NCBI RefSeq assembly: GCF_024807945.1
Contig: NZ_JANUFD010000007.1
Location: forward strand, 186,001-250,000
Length of the DNA stretch: 64,000 nt
DNA from: Pseudomonas sp. JUb42
GTDB lineage: Bacteria > Pseudomonadota > Gammaproteobacteria > Pseudomonadales > Pseudomonadaceae
Reading direction: 5' to 3'
Shown here: positions 20,475 to 30,540 of the stretch, piece by piece
Numbering within the stretch: position 1 is the first letter of the stretch
Layout: the number at the start of each line of letters is the position of its first letter
The notes under the pieces: generated by a model
The model's input: the letters and a program-made list of their open reading frames with translations, nothing else
Told to the model about the DNA's origin: nothing
The model's database searches: none
Program-made: the position numbers and the translations under genes

Positions 20475-22391
20475 CTAGATTTTGAAACGTCCCACCAGCG
20501 TCTGCAGGTGATTGCCCAACCGCGCCAGTTCAACACTGGATGCCGCAGTTTCCTCACTGGCCGACGAGGTCTGCTCCGACACATCCCGCACATTCAGTAC
20601 ACTGCGGTTGATCTCTTCGGCGGTGGCGCTCTGCTCTTCGGCAGCGGCGGCGATTTGCTGGTTCATGGACTGGATCGCCGACACGGTACGGGTGATGTTC
20701 TCCAATGCGCTGCCTGCGCTACGCGTCAGTTCGACGCTGCTGTCGGTGAGGTCGCGGCTGCTGTCCAGAGCGCTGGCGACCTGTTGCGTGCCGCCTTGCA
20801 GGCCGACGATCAACTGGGCGATCTCTTCAGTGGACTTCTGCGTGCGCTGGGCCAGGCTGCGCACTTCGTCGGCGACCACCGCAAAGCCACGCCCGGCCTC
20901 ACCGGCGCGGGCAGCTTCAATAGCAGCGTTTAGGGCCAGCAGATTGGTCTGTTCGGCCACGGACTTGATCACGTCCAGCACGCTGCCGATCTTGTCGCTT
21001 TCGGTCTTCAGCACGCCCATGGCCTTGGTCGAATTGCTGACTTCTGTGGCCAGGCGCTCGATTTGGGCGATGGCCTGGTTGACCACGCGATCACCCTCAC
21101 GGGCCTGTTGATCGGCAGCCTTGGCCGCTTCCGAGGCTTCTTCGGCGTTGCGCGCCACCTCCTGCACGGTTGCAGTCATCTGGTGCATGGCGGTGGCGAC
21201 CTGATCGGTTTCCACTTTCTGGCTGTTGACCCCGGCGCTGGTCTGCTCGGTGACAGCGGACAGTTGCTCGGCGGCGCTGGCAATCTGGGTCACGCCCTCA
21301 CTGATCCCGCCGATCAGGGTGCGCAGGCCCAGGGTCATCTTCTGGATACTGGCCTGCAACTGGCCCAGCTCGTCCTTGCGATCCACGGCAAGGTTCTGGC
21401 TCAGGTCGCCGGATGCAACGCGGTCGACCACGGTCAGGGTGTAGCGCAGCGGCAGGACGATCTGGCGGGTAATGGCCCAGGCCGCGATGATGCCGAACAG
21501 GATCGCCAGTACGGTGACCAACCCCAGCGTCGACTGGGCTTTCTGGCTGTCGCTGTCACGCTTGCCGTTCTGCGAGGTGATCAGCTCGTCGCTGATATCC
21601 AGCAGGTCCTGGCCGACGACGGTCATCTTCTCCAGCGCCTGCATGCTCACCTGCTGGGCATCGCGGTACTGGCCCACCGCCGCGCGATAGCCTTTGAGGG
21701 CGGCCGCAGCGGCCTGCAACTTGGAGAGGAATTCCGGGGAAATTTCGCCAGCCAGGGTATTGATGCCCACGGTAGCTTCGTCGATGGCAGCGGTCGCGGC
21801 GCTTTCAAACTCGGCCTTGCCGCTGAAGGTGTAGCCACGCACCTGGAAGCGCGCCTGCTGGATCAGCTTGCTGACACTGACGGAACTGTTGAACTCGAGG
21901 ATGCTGTCGCCCAGCAGCAGTGACTCTTCGATCTTGTTGACCTCGTCCACGGCGTGATCGGCGGTGACGCCCAGGTTGGTGCGGGCGACTTCGCGAGCGG
22001 CAATGGCTTTGACCATGTCGTCGAAGGAACTGCGGTATTTGGCGGCGGCGGTCCGTTGGTCGTTCAGGCGTTTGAAGTCATCGCCCGCTTCAATGATCTT
22101 GAGTGCGCCATTGATGGTTTCATCAAGCTTGTCCAGGCCGGCATACACCGCCTTGGCGGCTTCAGGGCTGTATTGAGCCTCGTAGCGCAGACGCACCACG
22201 CGCAGTTCCAGGGTGGCATCGCTGATATGGCTGATGGCGGCGATCTTGTCGCTGCGGCCGATCAGCGATGTCACGCTGAACCAGCCGGTGCTGGTGATGA
22301 TCAGGGTCATCAGCAACAGCAGGCCGAAACCGACGGCGAGCTTGCGGCTCACGCTTATATTTCCCAGGCCTTGGGCTATCCCGCGATACAT
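20475..22391 (-). CDS. Methyl-accepting chemotaxis protein with HBM sensor domain (copy 2, at the mcpK position)
   Basis: Chemoreceptor of 638 residues with the same architecture as its neighbour: TM1 near residues 20-40 ([18 protein letters not shown]), helical-bimodular periplasmic domain, TM2 near 290-310 ([19 protein letters not shown]), HAMP and a signalling domain. It lies next to rsmE-tatCBA-hisEI, the position occupied in P. aeruginosa by PA5072 (McpK, an HBM receptor reported for alpha-ketoglutarate). That makes it the better positional match to McpK of the two, but ligand specificity cannot be read from the sequence. The C-terminus GRFKI lacks a CheR tether. Confidence 0.9.
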   Translation of the reverse strand: MYRGIAQGLGNISVSRKLAVGFGLLLLMTLIITSTGWFSVTSLIGRSDKIAAISHISDATLELRVVRLRYEAQYSPEAAKAVYAGLDKLDETINGALKIIEAGDDFKRLNDQRTAAAKYRSSFDDMVKAIAAREVARTNLGVTADHAVDEVNKIEESLLLGDSILEFNSSVSVSKLIQQARFQVRGYTFSGKAEFESAATAAIDEATVGINTLAGEISPEFLSKLQAAAAALKGYRAAVGQYRDAQQVSMQALEKMTVVGQDLLDISDELITSQNGKRDSDSQKAQSTLGLVTVLAILFGIIAAWAITRQIVLPLRYTLTVVDRVASGDLSQNLAVDRKDELGQLQASIQKMTLGLRTLIGGISEGVTQIASAAEQLSAVTEQTSAGVNSQKVETDQVATAMHQMTATVQEVARNAEEASEAAKAADQQAREGDRVVNQAIAQIERLATEVSNSTKAMGVLKTESDKIGSVLDVIKSVAEQTNLLALNAAIEAARAGEAGRGFAVVADEVRSLAQRTQKSTEEIAQLIVGLQGGTQQVASALDSSRDLTDSSVELTRSAGSALENITRTVSAIQSMNQQIAAAAEEQSATAEEINRSVLNVRDVSEQTSSASEETAASSVELARLGNHLQTLVGRFKI

Positions 22392-22486
22392 GGCGTCGCT
22401 CCTGAAGCTTATTGTTTTTATGTAAGTGCAACTAATATCGGCAACTTAGTGCGCGAACTGTAGCCATAATGCTGGCAAAACGATAC

Positions 22487-23194
22487 TTAGAAAAGCCGGG
22501 CGAGCAGGGCAGTTACGGCAGTTTCAACGCGTAAAATGCGTTCGCCCAGTTGCACCGGTTGTAGCCCCGACTGCCTGAGCAGGTCCACTTCGTAGGGAAT
22601 CCAGCCGCCTTCCGGGCCGATCGCCAGGGTTACCGGCTGTTCCACGGCACGCGGGCAGGCCGGGAAGTCGCCGGGATGACCGACCAATCCGAGGGTGCCC
22701 TCGGCCAGTTGCGGCAGGCGGTCTTCGACGAACGGTTTGAAGCGCTTCTCGATGATGATCTGCGGCAACACGCTGTCACGGGCCTGTTCCAGGCCGAGGA
22801 TCAGTTGCTCGCGTATCGCCTCGGGTTGCAGGAAGGGCGTCTGCCAGAAGCTTTTTTCCACGCGATAGCTGTTGACCAGGATGACCCTGGGCACGCCCAT
22901 GGTCGCGACCGTCTGGAACACCCGGCGCAGCATCTTTGGCCGGGGCAGTGCCAGCAGCAGGGTCAGAGGCAGTTTTGCCGGTGGCGGGCTGTCGAGGCTG
23001 ATGCGCAGCTCGGCTTCCCGGGGTTCCAGGCGCAACAGCTCGGCACTGCCCAGCAGGCCGCCGATCTGGCCGACCCGCAGGCTGTCGCCGACTTCGACCC
23101 GATGCACCTCTTGCATGTGCTTGAGGCGCCGGTCACGCAGCACCACCCGGTCCGCCGCAATGAAGTCGGCGTCTTCGAGTAACAGCAGATTCAC
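22487..23194 (-). CDS. rsmE: 16S rRNA (uracil-1498-N3)-methyltransferase
   Basis: SPOUT-fold enzyme that methylates U1498 of 16S rRNA with S-adenosylmethionine. The 235-residue protein has an N-terminal PUA-like region ([23 protein letters not shown]) and the C-terminal knot motifs AIGPEGGW and [17 protein letters not shown]. The ATG overlaps the tatC stop by four bases, so it is the last gene of a hisI-hisE-tatABC-rsmE run, the same order as in other Pseudomonas. Confidence 0.96.
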   Translation of the reverse strand: MNLLLLEDADFIAADRVVLRDRRLKHMQEVHRVEVGDSLRVGQIGGLLGSAELLRLEPREAELRISLDSPPPAKLPLTLLLALPRPKMLRRVFQTVATMGVPRVILVNSYRVEKSFWQTPFLQPEAIREQLILGLEQARDSVLPQIIIEKRFKPFVEDRLPQLAEGTLGLVGHPGDFPACPRAVEQPVTLAIGPEGGWIPYEVDLLRQSGLQPVQLGERILRVETAVTALLARLF

Positions 23195-23988
23195 GGCCGG
23201 GTCGCTGGCGGCTGGTCCTGCGGCTCTTCGGCAGGCTGGTCGTCGGGGTGATCGCCACGCTTGGTGATCATCGAACTGGCCAATACACCCACTTCAAACA
23301 GCAGCCACATCGGCACCGCGAGCAGGGTCTGGGAGAAGATGTCCGGCGGCGTCAGGATCATGCCGACCACGAAGCAGCCGATGATCACGTACGGACGGAT
23401 CTTCTTCAGGTACTTCACGTCAACGATGCCGATCCACACCAGCAGCACCACGGCCACCGGGATTTCGAAGGCCACGCCGAAGGCGAAGAACAGTGTCATG
23501 ACGAAGTCCAGGTAACTGGCGATATCCGTCATCATCGACACCCCTTCCGGGGTCACGCTGGCGAAGAAATGGAAAATCAGCGGGAAGACCAGGAAGTAGG
23601 CGAATGCCATCCCCGAGTAGAACAGGATGATGCTCGATACCAGCAGCGGCACGGCGATGCGCTTCTCATGCTTGTACAGGCCCGGCGCAATGAAGCCCCA
23701 GATCTGGTGCAGGATCACCGGCATGGCCAGGAACAGCGCGACCATCATGGTCAGCTTGAAAGGCGTGATGAACGGCGAGGCGACGTCAGTGGCGATCATC
23801 GTCGCGCCTTCGGGCAGGTAGACCCGCAGCGGCGCCGAGACCAAGGTGTAGATCTTCTGGGTGAAATAGAACAACCCGGCAAAAATCAGAAAGATCGCCA
23901 GCACGCAACGCAGCAGGCGCGTGCGCAGTTCGGTCAGGTGTGAGACCAGCGGCATTTGCTGGTCGTCTTCGGGGATTTCAGCGCTCAT
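23191..23988 (-). CDS. tatC: Sec-independent protein translocase TatC
   Basis: Core membrane subunit of the twin-arginine translocon that recognises RR signal peptides of folded proteins. The 265-residue protein has six hydrophobic segments and the conserved N-terminal [15 protein letters not shown] and the loop [37 protein letters not shown]. It overlaps tatB upstream and rsmE downstream by four bases each. Confidence 0.97.
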   Translation of the reverse strand: MSAEIPEDDQQMPLVSHLTELRTRLLRCVLAIFLIFAGLFYFTQKIYTLVSAPLRVYLPEGATMIATDVASPFITPFKLTMMVALFLAMPVILHQIWGFIAPGLYKHEKRIAVPLLVSSIILFYSGMAFAYFLVFPLIFHFFASVTPEGVSMMTDIASYLDFVMTLFFAFGVAFEIPVAVVLLVWIGIVDVKYLKKIRPYVIIGCFVVGMILTPPDIFSQTLLAVPMWLLFEVGVLASSMITKRGDHPDDQPAEEPQDQPPATRP

Positions 23989-24485
23989 GGGGCTCGCGGG
24001 GGCAATGACGAATCGTTGGCGGAAGGCGCGTGGGCTGCCGAAGTGGTGTGGATCACTGGCGCCGGTTCTTTCGCGGCCGGTTCAACGGGCGCAGGCACGG
24101 CGTCGGCAGATGCAGGTACCGGTTCGGCAGGTGCTGCGGGGCCGTTTTCAGCGGTAGCAGGTGCGGCTGCAGTGACTGGCGCAGTCGCTGCTACGGCAGG
24201 GCTTGCGGGCTCTACGCTGGGCGGGACCGGCTCGGCCTGCTGCGGATTGAAGATTTTGCGCGCCTCCTGCTCCAACGACAAAATGTGCTCGTTGTGCAGT
24301 TGACGGCGGATCTCGTCCGCGCCGATTTCGCGTTCAACTTCCTGTTTTATCGCGTTGAAGCTGCGCTTCAGGCGGCCGATCCACAGACCTGCGGTACGCG
24401 CAGCACCCGGCAGGCGCTCGGGGCCGAGCACCAGCAGAGCGACCAGGCCGACCAGCAGTAATTCAGAGAAGCTGATACCGAACAT
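23985..24485 (-). CDS. tatB: Sec-independent protein translocase TatB
   Basis: Partner of TatC in the twin-arginine receptor complex. Membrane helix at about residues 2-20 ([25 protein letters not shown]), then an amphipathic helix, then a long Pro/Ala/Glu-rich cytoplasmic tail of about 80 residues. The E8 and GPERLP signature identifies TatB rather than TatA. The 166-residue length is within range. It lies four bases after tatA and overlaps tatC. Confidence 0.95.
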   Translation of the reverse strand: MFGISFSELLLVGLVALLVLGPERLPGAARTAGLWIGRLKRSFNAIKQEVEREIGADEIRRQLHNEHILSLEQEARKIFNPQQAEPVPPSVEPASPAVAATAPVTAAAPATAENGPAAPAEPVPASADAVPAPVEPAAKEPAPVIHTTSAAHAPSANDSSLPPRAP

Positions 24486-24489
24486 GGGA

Positions 24490-24768
24490 CTAGACCTGGT
24501 CTTTGCGGATTGGCTCTTCGACTTTGTGCGCCTGGCCGTCGATGGTGTGCGGCTGGTTCAGCGGCGAGCCCTGGGGCGCGGCTTGTGCGGTCTGGGTCGG
24601 CTGCACCGGCGGTTGTTCCGGGTTCTTCTCTTCGTCGTTCATGGCCTTGCGAAAGCCCTTGATCGACTCACCCACGTCGGTGCCCAGGTTCTTGAGTTTC
24701 TTGGTGCCGAAGACCAGTACCACGACTACCAGAATGATGACCCAGTGTTTCCAGTCAAAAATGCCCAT
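24490..24768 (-). CDS. tatA: Sec-independent protein translocase TatA
   Basis: Pore-forming subunit of the twin-arginine translocon. The 92-residue protein has a single N-terminal helix ([24 protein letters not shown]) with the FGTKKL hinge typical of TatA, an amphipathic helix, and a charged, Pro/Gln-rich tail. First gene of tatABC, 42 bases downstream of hisE in the same direction. Confidence 0.96.
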   Translation of the reverse strand: MGIFDWKHWVIILVVVVLVFGTKKLKNLGTDVGESIKGFRKAMNDEEKNPEQPPVQPTQTAQAAPQGSPLNQPHTIDGQAHKVEEPIRKDQV

Positions 24769-24810
24769 GAAGCGTTCCTCGTAGAAATTTCAAAGCTCGA
24801 AAGCGGTGGG

Positions 24811-25143
24811 TTAGTCGGCTGAACGTGCGGCTTTTTCCGCGTGTCCGGACAGCCCGAAACGGCGGTCCAGCTCATCGAGCACGGCTTGTGGGTGCTGACC
24901 CAGCGCGGCAAGCATCACCAGGCTATGGAACCACAGGTCAGCGGTTTCGTAGATGACATCGCTGCAATCGCCGCTGACGGCGGCGTCCTTGGCGGCGATG
25001 ATGGTTTCGACCGACTCTTCGCCGACCTTTTCCAGAATCTTGTTCAGACCCTTGTGATAGAGGCTGGCGACATAAGAACTGTCGGCAGCGGCGCCTTTGC
25101 GCTCTTCAAGCACTTGCGCCAGGCGTGACAAGGTATCGCTCAT
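24811..25143 (-). CDS. hisE: Phosphoribosyl-ATP pyrophosphatase
   Basis: Second step of histidine synthesis: hydrolyses phosphoribosyl-ATP to phosphoribosyl-AMP. The 110-residue all-helical MazG-fold protein has the conserved [14 protein letters not shown] at about residues 37-50 and [14 protein letters not shown]. It starts two bases after the hisI stop. In Pseudomonas hisI and hisE are separate genes, unlike the enteric fusion. Confidence 0.96.
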   Translation of the reverse strand: MSDTLSRLAQVLEERKGAAADSSYVASLYHKGLNKILEKVGEESVETIIAAKDAAVSGDCSDVIYETADLWFHSLVMLAALGQHPQAVLDELDRRFGLSGHAEKAARSAD

Positions 25144-25145
25144 GT

Positions 25146-25538
25146 TCAGTGTCCTGCGTGATAAATGGCGTCCGGGTCTTTGAGCACCGGGTCCACGGTC
25201 TTCCAGTCACCGCCTTCATAGACGCGATAGAAACAGCTTTCGCGGCCGGTATGGCAGGCGATGCCGCCCAGTTGCTCGACCATCAGGATGATCACGTCGG
25301 CGTCGCAGTCCAGACGCAGTTCGTGCAGCTTTTGCACATGGCCTGATTCTTCGCCTTTGCGCCAGAGTTTGCCACGGGAACGCGACCAATAGATGCCACG
25401 GTTCTCGGCTGCGGTCAGGGCCAGGGCTTCACGATTCATCCAGGCCATCATCAGAATGCGGCCGGTCTTGTGATCCTGAGCGATGGCGGGCACCAGGCCA
25501 TCGCTGTCCCATTTAATCTCGTCCAACCAGTCTTTCAT
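25146..25538 (-). CDS. hisI: Phosphoribosyl-AMP cyclohydrolase
   Basis: Zinc/magnesium enzyme that opens the adenine ring of phosphoribosyl-AMP, the third step of histidine synthesis. The 130-residue protein has [17 protein letters not shown] and the metal-binding [13 protein letters not shown]...[11 protein letters not shown]. Two ATGs are adjacent (25541 and 25538). I chose 25538 because GGAG lies six bases upstream of it and only three from the first. It leads the hisI-hisE-tatABC-rsmE run. Confidence 0.95.
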   Translation of the reverse strand: MKDWLDEIKWDSDGLVPAIAQDHKTGRILMMAWMNREALALTAAENRGIYWSRSRGKLWRKGEESGHVQKLHELRLDCDADVIILMVEQLGGIACHTGRESCFYRVYEGGDWKTVDPVLKDPDAIYHAGH

Positions 25539-25607
25539 CATCTACTCCGGCAGCCGGGCTTCAGGCCTCGGCGGGTTGAACAGTGTGCCAGCGCATGATG
25601 ACGATGG

Positions 25608-27227
25608 CTATCGGCGAACGACTAGATACAACCCTGAGGTCAACATGACCCACGCAGGCCAGGTGGCAGGGGCGGTCCATTCGCTGCCGGCACCGGCCAG
25701 GCTCGACGCGATCACCACGCCTCCGCCCAGCAGGGCTGCGCCCAATAACCGCAGGACCCAACTGTCGCCGCGCGCACGCCAGGTCGGCTGCGGGTCGACG
25801 GCATGGGGCTGGGACAGACGCTCGAGCAGGTCGCGGGTCATGCCGGCCAGGTGCGGGATCTGTTCGATCTGCGATTGCACATTGCCAAACAACGTCTTGG
25901 GGCTGACCCGCTCGCGCATCCAGCGCTCCAGGAACGGCTGGGCGGTGCTCCACAGGTCCAGGTCAGGGTACAACTGACGACCCAGGCCTTCGATATTGAG
26001 CAGGGTCTTTTGCAGCAGCACCAGTTGCGGCTGCACTTCCATATTGAAGCGCCGCGCGGTCTGGAACAGGCGCATCAGCACCTGACCGAAGGAAATGTCC
26101 TTGAGCGGCTTCTCGAAGATCGGTTCGCACACGGTACGAATCGCTGCCTCGAACTCATTGAGCTTGGTGTGGGCCGGGACCCAGCCCGAGTCGATGTGCA
26201 GTTGGGCGACCCGGCGATAATCACGCTTGAAGAAAGCAAACAGGTTGCGGGCCAGATAGTCCTGGTCTTCCGGGGTCAGGCTGCCGACGATGCCGCAGTC
26301 GATAGCGATGTATTGCGGGCTCCACGGCTGCACGGTACTGACGAAAATATTGCCGGGGTGCATGTCGGCGTGGAAGAAACTATCGCGGAACACCTGGGTG
26401 AAGAAGATCTCCACACCGCGCTCGGCCAGCATCTTCATGTCGGTGCGCTGGTCGGCCAGGGTTTCCAGATCGGTGACCTGGACGCCGTAGATACGCTCCA
26501 TGACCAGCACTTTCGGCCGGCACCAGTCCCAATAGACCTGCGGCACATACAGCAGCTGCGAGCCTTCGAAGTTGCGGCGCAACTGGCTGGAGTTGGCCGC
26601 TTCGCGCAGCAGGTCCAGCTCGTCGTAGATGGTCTTTTCGTAGTCGCTGACCACATCCACCGGGTGCAACAGGCGCGCGTCAGCGGACAGTTTCTCGGCG
26701 GTGCTGGCGAGGATGAACAGCCAGGCCAGATCCTGAGCGATGATCGGCTTGAGGCCGGGCCGTACCACTTTGACCACTACCTCTTCGCCGGTTTTCAGCC
26801 GGGCGGCATGCACCTGAGCCACCGAGGCCGAGGCCAGTGGCTCGACATCGAAACGGCTGAACACTTCGCTGATCTTCTTGCCCAACTGCGATTCGATCAG
26901 TGCGATGGCTTTCTGCGGGTCGAACGGCGGCACGCGATCCTGTAACAGCATCAGCTCGTCGGCGATGTCTTCGGGCAGCAGGTCACGGCGGGTCGAAAGC
27001 AGCTGGCCAAACTTGATGAAAATCGGCCCCAGGTCCTGCAAAGCCAGGCGAAAACGCGCGCCACGGCTCAGCTCCGAGGCCTTGCGCGGGAACCAGCGCC
27101 ACGGCAGGACAAAACGCACGGCCAACAGCCACCAGGGCAGCGGCAGGGCGAACAGCAGGTCATCGAGGCGGTAGCGGATCACGACACGCTGGATGCGCAA
27201 CAGACGGCGGACGGCAAGCAGCTTCAT
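25608..27227 (-). CDS. ubiB: Ubiquinone biosynthesis regulatory ATPase UbiB
   Basis: Atypical protein-kinase-like (ABC1/ADCK) membrane-associated ATPase required for coenzyme Q synthesis. The 539-residue protein has the family's KxGQ motif ([16 protein letters not shown]) near residue 70, the ATP-binding region with the A-rich loop [10 protein letters not shown], and the [10 protein letters not shown] catalytic segment. The C-terminus ends in two hydrophobic helices ([20 protein letters not shown] and the final roughly 20 residues). Its start overlaps ubiJ by four bases. Confidence 0.96.
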   Translation of the reverse strand: MKLLAVRRLLRIQRVVIRYRLDDLLFALPLPWWLLAVRFVLPWRWFPRKASELSRGARFRLALQDLGPIFIKFGQLLSTRRDLLPEDIADELMLLQDRVPPFDPQKAIALIESQLGKKISEVFSRFDVEPLASASVAQVHAARLKTGEEVVVKVVRPGLKPIIAQDLAWLFILASTAEKLSADARLLHPVDVVSDYEKTIYDELDLLREAANSSQLRRNFEGSQLLYVPQVYWDWCRPKVLVMERIYGVQVTDLETLADQRTDMKMLAERGVEIFFTQVFRDSFFHADMHPGNIFVSTVQPWSPQYIAIDCGIVGSLTPEDQDYLARNLFAFFKRDYRRVAQLHIDSGWVPAHTKLNEFEAAIRTVCEPIFEKPLKDISFGQVLMRLFQTARRFNMEVQPQLVLLQKTLLNIEGLGRQLYPDLDLWSTAQPFLERWMRERVSPKTLFGNVQSQIEQIPHLAGMTRDLLERLSQPHAVDPQPTWRARGDSWVLRLLGAALLGGGVVIASSLAGAGSEWTAPATWPAWVMLTSGLYLVVRR

Positions 27228-27847
27228 GCGTTATCGCTGGAGTTGAGGGAGAGGGAAAGGCGCTCGAAGCGCGCCTCAAGGCGTTCCAGATCGAGTTTGA
27301 TCCGGTCTATTTCGGCAAAGCCGGCTTCGGCTTCGCGCAGACCGACCAGTGTGCGGGATTCTTCGCTCAGATAGTCGGCCAGATTCTGACTGACGCTGGT
27401 CAGTACATCTTGGGTCCAGCGCGCGCGGCTGCGCAGATGACCGCCGAGCACCTGACTGGCGACCGGGCCGAGCCAGCGTTGCAGCTCGTATTCCCAGTCC
27501 AGCTCCAGATCCTGGAGGATGCCGACCAGTTCCAGCAGCAGGCTGCTGTCACCGTCCAGATCGACCTCGGGGCCGTGCAGTACAGCCGTCTTGTCCTTGC
27601 TCAGGGCCAGGCGCAGCAGGCTCGCCGCCGGGGCACGCAGAGTGCAGTCGGCATCGGCTTCCCAGTTTGCCGCCAGCAGCAGGCCTTCATCGCTGGGCAG
27701 GATAAACAGCCGCAGCGACGGGTTGCGGCAATCCACCGCAATCACCCGCCCGCTCAGGCGACCCAGGCGCGGCAGGGCCGTGCTGTCCATGCGCAAGGCA
27801 CGGTTGATGCCGTGCTCGACGCTGGCGAGCAAGCCACGCAGCAGCAT
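27224..27847 (-). CDS. ubiJ: Ubiquinone biosynthesis accessory factor UbiJ
   Basis: SCP2-domain lipid-binding protein of the aerobic Q-biosynthesis complex. The 207-residue protein has the SCP2-like N-terminal half ([30 protein letters not shown]) and a C-terminal helical, coiled-coil-like tail ([23 protein letters not shown]). It sits between ubiE and ubiB, overlapping or abutting both (one base and four bases), the classical ubiEJB order. Confidence 0.93.
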   Translation of the reverse strand: MLLRGLLASVEHGINRALRMDSTALPRLGRLSGRVIAVDCRNPSLRLFILPSDEGLLLAANWEADADCTLRAPAASLLRLALSKDKTAVLHGPEVDLDGDSSLLLELVGILQDLELDWEYELQRWLGPVASQVLGGHLRSRARWTQDVLTSVSQNLADYLSEESRTLVGLREAEAGFAEIDRIKLDLERLEARFERLSLSLNSSDNA

Positions 27848-28617
27848 CAGGGCTTGATACCGCGATGTAGGGCGACGATGCCTGCGGTCATGTTGTGATA
27901 GGTCACGCGGTCGAAACCGGCCTCGACCATCATCGACTTGAGGGTTTCCTGATTTGGGTGCATGCGGATCGATTCGGCCAGATAGCGGTAGCTTTCCGAG
28001 TCATTGGTGATCAGCTTACCCATCAACGGCATGAACGCGAACGAATAGGCGTCGTAGGCCTTGGACATCAGCTTGTTGGTCGGTTTAGAGAACTCCAGCA
28101 CCAACAGGCGGCCACCCGGCTTGAGCACGCGCAGCATCGAGCGCAGGGCATCTTCCTTGTGGGTGACGTTACGCAGGCCGAAGGCGATGGTCACGCAATC
28201 GAAGTGGTTGTCCGGGAATGGCAGCTTTTCCGCATCGGCCTGGACGAACTCGACATTGCCCGCCACACCCAGGTCCAGCAGGCGATCACGCCCGACCTTG
28301 AGCATCGAGGCGTTGATATCGGCCAGCACGACCTGACCGGTGGGGCCGACCAGATGGGAAAACTTGCGGGTCAGATCGCCCGTGCCACCGGCGATGTCCA
28401 GCACACGGTTACCCGTGCGCACGCCGGACAGCTCAATGGCAAAGCGCTTCCACAGACGGTGCATGCCGCCGGACAGCACGTCATTCATCAAGTCGTACTT
28501 GGCGGCTACGGAATGGAAAACCTCAGCGACTTTCTCCGCCTTTTGGCTTTCCGGTACGTTTTTGAAGCCGAAGTGAGTGGTGGGTTCGGCATCGTTGCCT
28601 TGGCGCTGATCGTTCAT
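27847..28617 (-). CDS. ubiE: Ubiquinone/menaquinone C-methyltransferase UbiE
   Basis: S-adenosylmethionine-dependent C-methyltransferase of coenzyme Q synthesis. ATG 28617 ([19 protein letters not shown]) gives 256 residues, the usual Pseudomonas length; the upstream in-frame extension is rejected. The SAM motif [12 protein letters not shown] is at about residues 73-84, with [24 protein letters not shown] downstream. It heads ubiE-ubiJ-ubiB and diverges from the small PHA-granule gene on the right. Confidence 0.96.
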   Translation of the reverse strand: MNDQRQGNDAEPTTHFGFKNVPESQKAEKVAEVFHSVAAKYDLMNDVLSGGMHRLWKRFAIELSGVRTGNRVLDIAGGTGDLTRKFSHLVGPTGQVVLADINASMLKVGRDRLLDLGVAGNVEFVQADAEKLPFPDNHFDCVTIAFGLRNVTHKEDALRSMLRVLKPGGRLLVLEFSKPTNKLMSKAYDAYSFAFMPLMGKLITNDSESYRYLAESIRMHPNQETLKSMMVEAGFDRVTYHNMTAGIVALHRGIKP

Positions 28618-28779
28618 ATCGCTGTCACCGGAATAAAGTGCGGCCATTCTAATCGCCGAGGCCCGCTTTGTCTTGACAAGGCTCAGGCGTAAGACAGGAA
28701 CTGACCGGGAACGCGCGTTTATTCAGCGGGTCGCACTGTTATAGTTGCCCGACGAATTACCTCATCAAGGAGCCTTGCA

Positions 28780-29055
28780 GTGTCCAAGATCACCGTTGAA
28801 CGCGCCCATACCCTCGGCCACGAAGCTGCCCGGGAAAAAGCTGAACAGTTGGTGCAGAAACTCTCGGAAAAATACGGCCTGGCCCACGAGTGGAAAGGCG
28901 ACAGCGTATCCCTGGAAGGCAAGGGCGCCAAAGGCCGCGTCGATGTGGAAGCGGCCCTGATCCGTGTGACCATCGAACTCAACTTCATCCTCTCGGCCAT
29001 GAGTGGCGCGATCAAGACCGAGGTTGAGAAGGTGCTGGATAAGGCGTTGGTTTGA
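28780..29055 (+). CDS. Polyhydroxyalkanoic acid system family protein
   Basis: A 91-residue protein of the PHA_gran_rgn type found next to pha genes in Pseudomonas. It starts at GTG 28780 (MSKITVERAHTLGHEAAREKAEQ) with AAGGAG eight to ten bases upstream. The sequence is alternately helical and beta (VSLEGKGAKGRVDVEAALIRVTIELNFILSAM). It occupies the position between ubiE and phaI seen in P. aeruginosa and P. putida, but here a toxin-antitoxin pair follows it. Its exact role in storage granules is not known. Confidence 0.85.
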   Translation: MSKITVERAHTLGHEAAREKAEQLVQKLSEKYGLAHEWKGDSVSLEGKGAKGRVDVEAALIRVTIELNFILSAMSGAIKTEVEKVLDKALV

Positions 29056-29202
29056 TTGGGGCAATGCTCGCTTCCTCGGCCGGTAGCGAGTGATCCCGCA
29101 GACATTTAAGACATGTCTCACAGCCTGCGTTACTGCCTTCGTTTTATGGTGAGCACCCTCGGATAACACGTCTTGACGTGCAACCCGTTACTCATAAAAC
29201 TA

Positions 29203-29217
29203 TACGTAGATAACGTA
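29203..29217. promoter_or_regulatory. Candidate HigA operator upstream of higB-2
   Basis: The inverted repeat TACGT-AGATA-ACGTA ends six bases before the toxin start. Type II antitoxins with an HTH domain usually repress their own operon from such palindromes. A TTGACG hexamer lies upstream at 29173-29178, but its spacing to any -10 is not convincing. Binding is inferred. Confidence 0.5.
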
Positions 29218-29222
29218 CAATC

Positions 29223-29567
29223 ATGCATGCCCTTTTTATTGAGTTGCCCGCATTTCAACGCTATCGCCACGATTACCTGAACGATGAAGCCTTTAGAAGG
29301 CTACAGATCTGGCTGCTCATGAACCCGGAAGCGGGTGATGTGATTCAAGGAACCGGAGGCCTGCGCAAGGCGCGCTTCTCAGATGAGAGCCGGAACAAGG
29401 GCAAACGCGGTGGGTTGAGGCTGATTTATTACTGGTGGATCGAAGGTTCGCAGTTCTGGTTTTTTGCCCTTTACGACAAAAGTGAGCAGCCAGACCTGAG
29501 TCCGGCTCAAATCAAAACGTTGAAGGCTCGGCTGGATGCAGAGATTTGCTCAAGGAGACAATCATGA
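29223..29567 (+). CDS. higB2: Toxin of HigB-2 type (RelE superfamily)
   Basis: Predicted ribosome-dependent mRNA endonuclease toxin of 114 residues. It matches the Vibrio cholerae HigB2 pattern: an N-terminal FIELPAFQRYRHDYLND, the strongly conserved NPEAGDVIQGTGGLRKARFSD at about residues 38-58, KGKRGGLRLIYYWW, and FFALYDKSEQPDLSPAQ. The stop overlaps the antitoxin ATG (ATGA), so toxin precedes antitoxin, as usual for higBA. The pair splits the region between the PHA-granule gene and phaI, so it is probably an acquired module. Confidence 0.92.
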   Translation: MHALFIELPAFQRYRHDYLNDEAFRRLQIWLLMNPEAGDVIQGTGGLRKARFSDESRNKGKRGGLRLIYYWWIEGSQFWFFALYDKSEQPDLSPAQIKTLKARLDAEICSRRQS

Positions 29568-29878
29568 CGCGTGACATTTTTGCCGAGATCATCGAAGGCT
29601 TCGATGCTTTGGCCGAGCACCGCGAAGGTAAACTCACGTTGCGTACGCACAAGGTCGAGCTGGAGAAGCTTCAGCCGCTTTCGGCGCAGGAATTGGTAGG
29701 TATCAGGAATAAACTCAATCTATCCAGGTCCGTCTTTGCCATGTATCTGCGCACCAATACCCGGACGCTTGAAAACTGGGAGCAGGGTCGTGCCAAGCCT
29801 AATGCGCAGGCTACGACATTGATTCGGCTAGTTGATCGTTTCCCCGAGACAGTCGAGCATTTGGCCGCGTTGGGGTGA
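29564..29878 (+). CDS. higA2: Antitoxin of HigA-2 type, XRE-family HTH
   Basis: 104-residue antitoxin and likely autorepressor. ATG 29564 is preceded by AAGGAG and overlaps the toxin stop. The first half (DIFAEIIEGFDALAEHREGKLTLRTHKVEL) resembles the toxin-wrapping N-terminal segment of HigA2. The second half is an XRE helix-turn-helix (LVGIRNKLNLSRSVFAMYLRTNTRTLENWEQGRAKPN) at about residues 46-82. It is co-transcribed with higB-2. Confidence 0.92.
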   Translation: MTRDIFAEIIEGFDALAEHREGKLTLRTHKVELEKLQPLSAQELVGIRNKLNLSRSVFAMYLRTNTRTLENWEQGRAKPNAQATTLIRLVDRFPETVEHLAALG

Positions 29879-29888
29879 GCCGCGTTCG

Positions 29889-29974
29889 GTAGGAGAGAAC
29901 TTGTTCGCGAGTCGTCGGTACATCCTGCATCTTGGTCGCCTGTGACACCGCCTCGCGAACAAGTTCGCTCCTAC
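29889..29974. repeat. REP-type inverted repeat (AACTTGTTCGCGA family)
   Basis: Arms GTAGGAGAGAACTTGTTCGC and the complement ending GAACAAGTTCGCTCCTAC lie between higA-2 and phaI. The arm sequence differs from the other REP families in this window. Confidence 0.82.
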
Positions 29975-30024
29975 CGTCCGGCGCTTGCTTCAACAACTGA
30001 TTGTTTAAACCCTAGGGTGAGCAT

Positions 30025-30088
30025 TCTAATTTTTCTCCGTACTTTGTGCCCATGCCCCCAATCCGCGGGGCGCTTCCTCTAATTTTTC
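30025..30088 (+). promoter_or_regulatory. Direct repeat in the phaI leader/promoter region
   Basis: The 11-mer TCTAATTTTTC occurs at 30025-30035 and again at 30078-30088 on the same strand, the second 16 bases before the phaI ATG. AT-rich repeated tracts in front of phaI could be regulator-binding sites or part of a duplicated leader. I cannot assign them to PhaD or to any sigma factor. Confidence 0.35.
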
Positions 30089-30104
30089 GAGCGTGAGGTG
30101 CGAC

Positions 30105-30530
30105 ATGGCCAAAGTGACTTTGAAGAAAAAAATCGAAGCCGAAGAAACAAAGGCATTCTCCGAAGTACGGCTGTATGCCCGCAAGATCTGGCTGGCGGGC
30201 CTGGGGGCTTACGCCAAGGCCGGTCATGAAGGCAGCACTTACGTCAAAGAGCTGATCAAGACCGGCGAAAAAGTTGAGAAAGACGCCAAGAGCGCCGTCA
30301 ATGAAAAGCTCGAAGCCGCCAACAGCGAAATTGATTCGCTCAAGGGCGAGGTTACCGGCATCAAGGGCCGCGTTGAAGTGCAGCTCGACAAGATCGAAAG
30401 TGCCTTCGACCGCCGCGTTGCCAGTGCCTTGAATCGCATCGGCATTCCATCTAAACATGATGTTGAGACACTCTCTGCTAAGCTCGATGAGCTGACAGCA
30501 TTGCTGGAACGTGTCGAGCGTAAACAATAA
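30105..30530 (+). CDS. phaI: PHA granule phasin PhaI
   Basis: Phasin of 141 residues that coats medium-chain-length polyhydroxyalkanoate granules. ATG 30105 (MAKVTLKKKIEAEETKAFSEVR) follows GAGGTG. The conserved phasin stretch YARKIWLAGLGAYAKAGHEG is at about residues 24-43, and the rest is amphipathic helix (GRVEVQLDKIESAFDRRVASALNRIGIPS). It lies ten bases upstream of phaF, whose N-terminal domain is homologous. In other pseudomonads this operon is controlled by PhaD. Confidence 0.94.
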   Translation: MAKVTLKKKIEAEETKAFSEVRLYARKIWLAGLGAYAKAGHEGSTYVKELIKTGEKVEKDAKSAVNEKLEAANSEIDSLKGEVTGIKGRVEVQLDKIESAFDRRVASALNRIGIPSKHDVETLSAKLDELTALLERVERKQ

Positions 30531-30540
30531 GGAGAGCGGG

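Noticed and set aside
29173..29206. A sigma-70 promoter for higBA-2 (TTGACG with TATACG)
   Set aside because: The spacing is 22 bases, too long for a normal promoter. Only the palindrome was kept.
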